39,829 nucleotides of DNA from Gammaproteobacteria bacterium. GTDB taxonomy: Bacteria > Pseudomonadota > Gammaproteobacteria > UBA1113. The DNA lies in contig VFKP01000069.1 of the NCBI GenBank assembly GCA_009885495.1, positions 1 to 39,829 of the forward strand. Direction: 5' to 3'. The stretch's first letter is position 1, and every line of letters begins with the position of its first letter. Positions 19,285 through 27,800 of this stretch are shown piece by piece. The notes below the pieces were generated by a model. That model saw only the letters and a list, made by a program, of their open reading frames with translations. It had not been told where the DNA came from and made no database searches. The position numbers and the translations under genes are program-made.

Positions 19285-20297
19285 CGAGTAGCTCCGAAAC
19301 CACCGCAGAAAAGCTGAAAATCACCCCCATTCAATGGATCTCAGTCCTCTTAGCCTGCCTTGCCATCGGGTTAACAGGGATCACTCTGGGCTATTTTTAC
19401 ACCCACACCAGTACTTGGCAGGCCTCTTTTTTAGCCAACACTCAATCGCAATCCCTCTTGGAAAAAAAGCTAAAGCATCAGGATCGAACTTTAAATACTG
19501 TATCAGCGCAAATGGCAGAAACACAGATCAAACTCAACGCTTTAAACAATCGCTTTATTGATCTGCAAGGCGTACTGCAAAATCAAGCCAACCACCCATC
19601 GCTTGCGCATGCCCTATTTTTAATACAATTGGCCGAAGACAGTTTATCTTATCAGTTTGATCTGAGCAAAGCCAAAAAGCTATTGCAGCAAGCCTTGGAT
19701 GAGCTCAATCAAAATGTTAATCCTGATACTCAAGGTTTAATCGCACAATTACAAGAAACTTTAAAGGCCTTAGAAAAAATAAATCCAGTCAACACGGTCA
19801 AGCTCATGGATCAACTCTTTGCTTTAGAAGATTCGGTAGAAACTTTACCCTTGACCCAAACACAGGCCGAAGCCGATCCAAAGGTCTCAGCAAATACGGC
19901 TCCGCTTTCTTTTTGGCAACGCGCTTTATCACGCTCTTGGCAGGGACTCAAGAATTTAGTCACCATTAAACATTATGGAGAAGACGCGCCTCATTTTGTA
20001 ACTCCCGATGAACGCGCTTATCTCAATGCCCGTTTATGTCTGTATCTCAATCAAGCGCAATGGGCTGTATTATCACATGATACTGCTTTATTTAAAGATT
20101 CTTTAAGCAAAGCCGCGCTTTGGCTCAATACTCAATACGATAATGATACGCCGGCAACGCAGACTATGAAAAATCAAATAGAAAACTTAAGCCAAATCTC
20201 CCTGCAATCTGATTTTCCAAATTTATCGCCGCTGATCCAAGAAACTCAAAGCTTGCTGCTGAAACCCCCGCCCTCTCATCCCGAGGAGACCTCTTAA
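19281..20297 (+). CDS. hemX: HemX-like membrane protein
   Basis: One N-terminal TM segment, coiled coil, YLNARLCLYLNQAQWAVL; between hemD and hemY; ATGA overlap with hemD. Confidence 0.88.
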   Translation: MTSSSETTAEKLKITPIQWISVLLACLAIGLTGITLGYFYTHTSTWQASFLANTQSQSLLEKKLKHQDRTLNTVSAQMAETQIKLNALNNRFIDLQGVLQNQANHPSLAHALFLIQLAEDSLSYQFDLSKAKKLLQQALDELNQNVNPDTQGLIAQLQETLKALEKINPVNTVKLMDQLFALEDSVETLPLTQTQAEADPKVSANTAPLSFWQRALSRSWQGLKNLVTIKHYGEDAPHFVTPDERAYLNARLCLYLNQAQWAVLSHDTALFKDSLSKAALWLNTQYDNDTPATQTMKNQIENLSQISLQSDFPNLSPLIQETQSLLLKPPPSHPEETS

Positions 20298-20298
20298 A

Positions 20299-21483
20299 AT
20301 GTTGCGTTGGTTTAGTCTGTGCCTGCTCGTTTTGTTTCTGGCTGTTAGCGCTTTAATTTTAAGCGCAGCCCCAGGATATATGGCTTTAACCTATGGACAT
20401 TGGTCTATTGAAATGCCTTTGTGGTTTGGATTATCACTGATATTATTGCTTTTTTTAAGCTTATACGCTTTATTGCGCTTATTCAATGGCCCTGGCTTTG
20501 TACTACGGATCTTTAAAAAATGGCGTCACGAACGCCGCTACGCACTCAGCCATCGCAATACTTTGCAAGGTCTATTGGCTTTGGCGGAAGGCGATTGGAG
20601 CAAAGCTGAAAATTTACTGATTAAATCCATTAAATTTAATAAAATGCCTCTGGTGAATTATCTATCGGCCGCCAAAGCTGCGCAAGCTCTGAAGGCCTAT
20701 GATCGCCGCGATCAATACTTACATTATGCTGAAGACTCCACCCCCGGAGCAAGCATCGCTGTGGGTTTAACGCAAGCAGAATTACAATACCATGATGAAC
20801 AATGGGAACATTGCTTGGCTAGCTTGCGTCAAATTCAACAACAAGCTCCTCAGCATCATTATTTACTTAAACTATTAAAACAAGTCTATTGTCATTTAGC
20901 CGATTGGTCTAGCCTACTGGCTTTGCTGCCTATTTTAAAAAAACAAAAGCTCTTAGATGCCAATCAAGTTCAGCAATGGTCTGAAAAGGCCTATCTAGAA
21001 TTACTGTTTCAGCATTTGAAAAATGGCGATCTAGAAGCCATCGCTTTATTTTGGCAACAATTACCCAAATCTTTACAACGCCAAAAAGCAGCGGTCTTAC
21101 CTTATGCCTATTTTCTATTGGACAGTCATTTACATGAGAAGGCCGAGGATTTAGTCCGCGAAGCCTTGAAGGCTCATTTTGATCCCAGCTTAATTGAATG
21201 CTATGGTTTAATCCACGGTCCTCGTTTGAATAAACAAATGGATTTGGCGCTACAATTGTTAAAACAGCAAGGTGAAGAACCTCATATTCTGCTTTGTCTG
21301 GCACAACTGGCCAAAGCGGAGGGGGCTTTATCCCAAGCTAAAAGTTATCTAGAACACAGCTTACATGTTCGACCTTCCGCCAAAGCCTATATTCTCTTAG
21401 CTGAACTCTGTTTAGATTTGGGCGATAAAGAAGAGGCCTTGCGTTATTTTCAACAAGCTGCGCTGGATAAAGACGCTCGATAA
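20299..21483 (+). CDS. hemY: HemY protein (two TM segments plus TPR-like repeats)
   Basis: N-terminal TM pair, TPR-like region ending LLAELCLDLGDKEEALRYFQQAA; hemCDXY order. Confidence 0.9.
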   Translation: MLRWFSLCLLVLFLAVSALILSAAPGYMALTYGHWSIEMPLWFGLSLILLLFLSLYALLRLFNGPGFVLRIFKKWRHERRYALSHRNTLQGLLALAEGDWSKAENLLIKSIKFNKMPLVNYLSAAKAAQALKAYDRRDQYLHYAEDSTPGASIAVGLTQAELQYHDEQWEHCLASLRQIQQQAPQHHYLLKLLKQVYCHLADWSSLLALLPILKKQKLLDANQVQQWSEKAYLELLFQHLKNGDLEAIALFWQQLPKSLQRQKAAVLPYAYFLLDSHLHEKAEDLVREALKAHFDPSLIECYGLIHGPRLNKQMDLALQLLKQQGEEPHILLCLAQLAKAEGALSQAKSYLEHSLHVRPSAKAYILLAELCLDLGDKEEALRYFQQAALDKDAR

Positions 21484-21499
21484 CTCAATACCATTCTGC

Positions 21500-21577
21500 T
21501 TTCAAAATGCCAGGTAAAGTTGAATTTTAACTGAAGCGGTACAGTTTGCGTAGGGGCGATTCGTGAATCGCCCCTAC
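21500..21577. repeat. Intergenic hairpin repeat (GTAGGGGCGATTC family), compact copy
   Basis: GTAGGGGCGATTC (21550-21562) / GAATCGCCCCTAC (21565-21577), perfect 13-bp arms; left flank resembles 34430-34471. Confidence 0.8.
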
Positions 21578-21717
21578 ATTTGATAGATCTGCTTCTGAAT
21601 CTTTTAAAATTCTACCGGGAAGATTTGAAAGATTTAAGATTTCCCCTCTTCCCTTTTGGGTCAAAACACGCTTTAATAGAGGCCAAGCCATTAACCTTCA
21701 AACCTAAGGGTAACATC

Positions 21718-22698
21718 ATGACCGAAAATGACGAAAATATGAACAAGTCAAAATTAGCCGATCCAGCTTGGACTGAAAAAACCTTGGAAAAACTCGTGTT
21801 TTCCGCTATTCGTGAACAAAGAAATCAGCGACGTTGGAAAATTGCTTTCCGCTGTTTTTATTTAGCGCTGATTATCGGTGTATTTTGGTTTCTTCATTCA
21901 GGCGGCGAGGGTAGTTCTTATGAAAAACTCAAGCCCCATACCAGTTTAGTCAATTTGGAAGGTGAGATCTCTGCCAGCAATGCAGCGAATGCCAGCACCG
22001 TCATCAATGGCTTAGATGCCGCTTTTTCAGATGAAAATACCCAAGGCATTATTTTAAGCATTAACAGTCCTGGGGGCTCGCCAGTCCAATCGGGTGATAT
22101 TTATGATGAAATCAAACGCCAACGTAAATTACATCCCCAAATTAAACTCTATGCCGTTTGCTCCGACATTTGCGCTTCTGGGGCGTATTATGTTGCTTCT
22201 GCGGCCGATGAAATTTATGTGAACTCATCCAGCCTTGTCGGCTCCATTGGCGTTTTAATGGATGGCTTTGGTTTTGTCGGTACGATGGATAAACTCGGTG
22301 TAGAGCGCCGCTTGGCCACTGCAGGCAGCCATAAGGGCTTTATGGATCCGTTCTCACCTGAAAAACCAGAAGATAAAATTTATCTGCAAACGATGCTAGA
22401 CGATCTGCACAATCAATTTATTGCCAAAGTTAAAGCAGGCCGCGGTACACGTTTACACGATGATCCTGATTTATTCTCAGGTTTAATCTGGACGGGCGAT
22501 CGCTCGGTTCAGTTAGGCTTAGCCGATGGCTTCGGCTCCGTGAACTCTGTAGCCCGTGATGTGATTAAAGCTGATTCCGTGGTCGACTACACGGAAAAAG
22601 AAGGACCCTTAGCCAGTCTCATGTCCATTTTGGGCAGTTCCTCAGCTAAAACCTTTGCACATGTCGTGGGCCTTGCTCCAACCACCCCATTGCGCTAA
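21718..22698 (+). CDS. sppA: S49 family peptidase, signal peptide peptidase SppA-like
   Basis: One TM segment, INSPGGSPVQSGDIYDEI, CSDICASGAYYVASAADEIYVN, SLVGSIGVL. Start chosen at ATG 21718; the track start adds 46 unlikely residues. Confidence 0.9.
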   Translation: MTENDENMNKSKLADPAWTEKTLEKLVFSAIREQRNQRRWKIAFRCFYLALIIGVFWFLHSGGEGSSYEKLKPHTSLVNLEGEISASNAANASTVINGLDAAFSDENTQGIILSINSPGGSPVQSGDIYDEIKRQRKLHPQIKLYAVCSDICASGAYYVASAADEIYVNSSSLVGSIGVLMDGFGFVGTMDKLGVERRLATAGSHKGFMDPFSPEKPEDKIYLQTMLDDLHNQFIAKVKAGRGTRLHDDPDLFSGLIWTGDRSVQLGLADGFGSVNSVARDVIKADSVVDYTEKEGPLASLMSILGSSSAKTFAHVVGLAPTTPLR

Positions 22699-22714
22699 AT
22701 TCAGAGGAAAGAGT

Positions 22715-23389
22715 ATGTCAGGTTATTTGTATAAAATTTTTGGTCGTTCGCCTTTGAATACTTTACAGGCGCATATGAACAAAGCCACGCATTGCGCTGA
22801 GAGATTGCTGGCTTTTTTTGATGCTGTTATTCCCGGTGATTGGGCTGTTGCCGAACAAATGCAACAACTCATTATTGCCGATGAAAATGAAGCGGATGTC
22901 ATTAAAAAAGAGATCCGCACTCATTTACCCAAAGGCTTATTCTTGCCCGTGTCTAAGCATGATCTCTTGGAAACTTTAATTTTTCAAGATAAAATTGCCA
23001 ACACCGCTAAGGACATTGCCGGCCTCATCATTGGGCGTAAAATGCAATTACCTGAGATCTTGGTCAAAGATTATCAGAAATTTTTAAACAGCGTTTTAGA
23101 AACCGTCCGAAAAGCCAATCAAGCCAGCTTAGAATTGGATCAACTCTTAGAGACCGGTTTCAGCGGCAATGAAGTGACCGTCATTGAAAACATTATTTCA
23201 GAAATACGCGATTTAGAACATCAATCCGATGAGTATAAGATCAGCGTCCGTCAACATCTATTCGCCATCGAAAAACAATTATCACCCATAGATGTGATTT
23301 TCCTGTATAAAATGATCGACTGGACCGGCGAAATCGCCGATCATGCACAGCGTGTTGGCAATCGCTTAGAATTACTCATGGCTAAATAA
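22715..23389 (+). CDS. DUF47 / PhoU-like phosphate transport regulator
   Basis: FGRSPLNTLQAHMNKATHCAERLLAFF..., all-helical; next to PiT permease with TAATG overlap; start at 22715 after AGAGGAAAG RBS. Confidence 0.88.
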   Translation: MSGYLYKIFGRSPLNTLQAHMNKATHCAERLLAFFDAVIPGDWAVAEQMQQLIIADENEADVIKKEIRTHLPKGLFLPVSKHDLLETLIFQDKIANTAKDIAGLIIGRKMQLPEILVKDYQKFLNSVLETVRKANQASLELDQLLETGFSGNEVTVIENIISEIRDLEHQSDEYKISVRQHLFAIEKQLSPIDVIFLYKMIDWTGEIADHAQRVGNRLELLMAK

Positions 23390-24636
23390 TGACTTATCCC
23401 ATTTTATTTATTGTTTTAGGTTTAGCGGTCGGCCTGGTCATGACTTGGGGTGTAGGGGCCAATGATCTGGCCAATATTATGAGCACCACTATGGGCTCTA
23501 AATCCATTACCTTAAAGCAAGCGATTATCATCGCCATTATTTTTGAATTTGCAGGCGCCTTTATCGGGGGCATCGAAGTCACCGATACCATTAAGAATGG
23601 CATCATTAATGCCAGTGCCTTAGACCATTCTCCCGAGATCCTGGCTTATGGCATGTTATCTGTACTCTTAGCCAGCATGACTTGGATGCTGTTTGCCAGC
23701 CGATACGGTTTACCTGTTTCGATTACACACACCTTGATTGGTGCCTTAGTGGGTTTTGGCACGATTGTCCTTGGATTTCACTCCATTCATTGGTCAAAAG
23801 TCAAAGACATTGGCCTAAGCTGGATTTTTTCACCGCTGATTGCCGGGGTCTTGAGTTATCTTTTATTCAGCTTATTACAGAAAATCATTCTGGGTCGCAA
23901 AGATCCCATGCGCGCTGCACGACGCTATGCTCCCGCTTTACTGGCCATGATTGGCATTGCTTTTAGCGTCATTTCGTTGTTACGAGGGCTAAAACATCTG
24001 GGATTACATTTATCTTTCAGTGCAGAATTAGGGATCACCCTGTGCACCGGCCTTGTTACAGCAGGAATAGGCAGTCTTTTAATTCATCGCATCGTTTTTA
24101 TCAAAAATCACAATACGACTCACACTCAGTTTCAAAATGTTGAAAAAATATTTTCTATCTTAATGATCTTTACCGCTTGTGCTATGGTTTTTGCACACGG
24201 CTCTAATGATGTCTCCATCACCGTAGGCCCCATGGCGGCCATCATCAGCTTAGTTCTCACCCATCATTCCACCGACACGGTCTATCCCGCAGTGACCTTT
24301 ATGGCCTGCTCAGGAGTGGTCTTAGGCCTGATTATGTATGGACAAAAAGTCATGAGCACGGTTGGAGAACGCATCACTGAATTAACCCCTAGCCGCGCTT
24401 TTGCCGCCACTTTGGCAGCTGCCTTTACGGTGATGCTGTCCACGGGCACGGGGATCCCTGTTTCAGCCACACAAACACTGGTGGGCGCCATTCTAGGCGT
24501 AGGCTTAGCCCGTGGTATTGGCGCCATTAATTTAATTGTCGTTCGCAACATTTTTCTGTCTTGGTTTATCACCGTGCCTGTAGCGGCCGGGCTGGCGACT
24601 GTCTATTTCTTATTGCTGAAGAATATTTTGGCTTAA
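23389..24636 (+). CDS. PiT family inorganic phosphate transporter
   Basis: WGVGANDLANIMSTTMGSKSIT, VSITHTLIGALVGFG, FAHGSNDVSITVGPMAAI, GTGIPVSATQTLVGAILGVG. Confidence 0.95.
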   Translation: MTYPILFIVLGLAVGLVMTWGVGANDLANIMSTTMGSKSITLKQAIIIAIIFEFAGAFIGGIEVTDTIKNGIINASALDHSPEILAYGMLSVLLASMTWMLFASRYGLPVSITHTLIGALVGFGTIVLGFHSIHWSKVKDIGLSWIFSPLIAGVLSYLLFSLLQKIILGRKDPMRAARRYAPALLAMIGIAFSVISLLRGLKHLGLHLSFSAELGITLCTGLVTAGIGSLLIHRIVFIKNHNTTHTQFQNVEKIFSILMIFTACAMVFAHGSNDVSITVGPMAAIISLVLTHHSTDTVYPAVTFMACSGVVLGLIMYGQKVMSTVGERITELTPSRAFAATLAAAFTVMLSTGTGIPVSATQTLVGAILGVGLARGIGAINLIVVRNIFLSWFITVPVAAGLATVYFLLLKNILA

Positions 24637-24654
24637 AGCACAGAGAGCTTACTC

Positions 24655-24819
24655 CCTCCCTAGGGCGGGTACGACAAAGCACAGATTTGGATGCAGGTTA
24701 CACGCAAAATTTAGCGAAAAAAGCGGAGTTAACAGTGACGTTAATGAGCATTTTTTTGATGGATTTTGCGTGTAAGATGCGCCAAATAGGGGCTTTTCTG
24801 GAAAAGAGACACGAGTAGT
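24655..24819. repeat. ~160-bp dispersed repeat, copy B
   Basis: Near-identical to 17395-17556 with a few substitutions; inverted repeat 24698-24710 / 24763-24775 (ttacacgcaaaat / attttgcgtgtaa). Confidence 0.9.
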
Positions 24820-24821
24820 GA

Positions 24822-27800
24822 CTATTTGAGTTTCATTTCCACTTCCCCATGCCAATCTTCTAAGGGGGGCGTTATTTCATACAGATGCGCCTGCTCGAGA
24901 TAAAATAAAACCACAGCATCGGTTGGATTATCTTTCAATAATCGTTCAAACCCTTTTTTAGCGGCTGTAAACTCACGATTTAAATACTGTTGATAGCTTT
25001 CTGAAAATAAAGGAATCGATTCAATATAGGATTCTTTGTGAGACTCATCAGCAATAACATCTAAGACTTGCCATACCGCTACGGCCTCCTGGCGCCCTAA
25101 TAAGCGCACTTGACCGACTTGTCGTAAATGATAATCCTCAGCCTTTAAAAGACGCTTTTTAACATTATCTGAAATTAAACACTGAGTATGATAGACTTTA
25201 TTAAAAGTTTCCAGGCGGGAGGCAATATTAACTGTATCCCCAATCACCGTGCCTTCAATATGCTGTGATTCACCGACAATGCCCAGCATCAAAGGACCAT
25301 AATGTAATCCCATACCCACATCCAAAGTCAGTAGCTTATTTTTCTTTTCAGCAAACTTCTTCACTCGCCGCTGCATTTCAATACAGGCACGTAAGGCTTC
25401 ATCGCTGCGAGTGGGAAACAAGGCCATAATCCCATCGCCTAGAAATTTATCGATAAACCCATTGTATTCATGAATGACCGGGGCCACTTCAGCTAAATAC
25501 TCATTGATAAAATGAAATGTTTCGTTTGCATTTTGTTTTTCAGAAAACTGAGTGAAATTACGGATATCCATAAAAAGAACATTCATATGCTTTTCGACTG
25601 AATCTCCTCGTTCGATATCAAAGATATGCTCTTGCCCCAATTGATTGAGAAAAGGTTTAGACACAAATTTTTCAAAAATCGTATACAAGCGTGAATTTTC
25701 AACCGAAATGGACATTTGAATGGATAAGGCTCTCAAAATATCTACTCTATCCGCATTAAAGGCATTCGTCGACAATTTATTTTCACAATAGATAATCCCC
25801 ATCACTTTATCGGCTTTAAAAATAGGGACAGAAATCACGCATTGCGTTCCTGACGCTTTAAAATAATCCTCTCCACTCCATTCATTTTCTGCGTTGACAT
25901 CCATCAACAACACTTCTCTGCCCTCGCGCCAGGTTTGTAAAATAACCTCCTGACAAATATTGGCTTCTTCCCAATGCTGATGAGTCAATGTGTGAATTTT
26001 TTCATCCTCACTGTCATAAAACCCTTCCACCCATAGCGTTCCTTTCTGCATCAAACATAAAGCACTGCGTGTCGCTCCAATATTTTCAACCAATAATTGC
26101 ATCACATTGCCCAGTAACCCTCCTAATTGGATTTCCTTACCAATGACCTCAGCGGCCAACATGACACTGCGTGCATCCAAAAAATATTGCGCTTGTTCTT
26201 CTTCTTTTTTCTTCATATCAATTTGTATGCTTTTAGGTGTTTTTTTAACACTCACTTCAACCGTCAATAAATGTGCATATTGTTTTTTTAAGGCTTCCAC
26301 AACCCCTAGCGCTCGCCATTCTTCATAAACAGACAAGGCATTGTCCAAATAAGTTTTAGCTTGTTCCGTTTTTTGCTCTTGAATAGCCAATCTCAAGAGC
26401 CCTTGGGCGGCCAACCCAACCACTTCTAAAAAATGACATTCACGGCCTAAGCGCATGACTTCACCGTATAGTCTAACGGCTTTTTGACTATCCCCCTGTA
26501 ATTTTGCATACTCCGCTTGCATCAATATTTCCATAGGTTCGAAATTCTCAGGGCAAAACTGAACCCATGATTTGACTGCTTGATATAATTTTTTAAGGCG
26601 CCGGCGGGTATTTATTTTTTCAATGAAACTGAGATTCGGATAGAGCTCGACTTCGGCCAAAAAAAGATACAGATAAGCAGAAGACATATTGGTCGCACTG
26701 TTCGAGCGGGTAACCACTTCAAAAACCTTTTTTACTGCTAAAATATTGTCTTTGAATGCATTGATATGATAGAGGTGAACTGCGCTTTGCAGCTTTTTAA
26801 TATGAATAAAATTAATCCCCACTTGATAATTGTTTTCTTTAAAATAAGACATCAGCACTTTTTCAGAAAACAGCTCATCCTGCCAAGAATCATAAGCACA
26901 AACACCCATGAGGTTTTCATGATAACGAATAATAACCGACAACGCATTGGAAAGCCGAGGGCTAATATTCTTAGCATAGGCTTGTAATTCTTTTATTTTC
27001 ACCAAAATTTCCGAGATAGTCAAATGGGTATCAAACCAAATTTCATAGAGACCACTTAAGGCTAAAAACTCCAAAGCCCCCGCTTTTTCACACACTTCCA
27101 CAGAACTTTTAAAATAATTGGAGACCTCTAACCAAGGAGTATGCCAAGAGGCATGCAATAAACTCCCTGCGAAATAAAAACTGGCCCCTAAATCACTGCT
27201 TTTTATTTTTTGGAAATTATTTGAAGCTTCAAGATAAAGTTTGTGAGCAAAAAAACTGCGCGGAAACAAAATGGCGTTGATAATATACATAGTCGATCGC
27301 AGCGCTCGATTATGATGCGAAAAGGTCAGTGCCGCCCAGAGCATAATGATATAAGCATATCGGACTATATGCCCTCTGTAATAAGCCTCTTCAGCCAGAT
27401 GTAGCGCAAGAGAAAAAGAAAGTATCTGACGCTCATCCTCTTCTTCAGGTAAAGACTCTAAGGGTTTGCGCTGATATAAAAGTTTCAGCTTAAATCGTAT
27501 CGCGCTCATCAGCAACGTAAATGAATTAGGGCCATGGGCAATACTGGAATACCCTAAGAGCTTTAAACCTTGCTCATAGAAAGCCATCCCTCCTTCAGGG
27601 GCATTGACCGCACGATTTAAATCTCCTTTCAATTTTAAAACATGAGCTTTTTCGATAGCCCCCGAAGCCTTAGAAAGTCCTATTTCAGTGGCCGCACTGG
27701 CCTCAATAAAATGTCGTGATAAGAATGCACTTTTAAGATAAGATAAATTTACTTTAAAACAAAAATCATGATCTTTTCGCCAAAGTTCCGAATCTAACAT

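Noticed and set aside
20930-21304. 124-aa minus-strand ORF inside hemY
   Set aside because: Shadow ORF opposite a supported gene.
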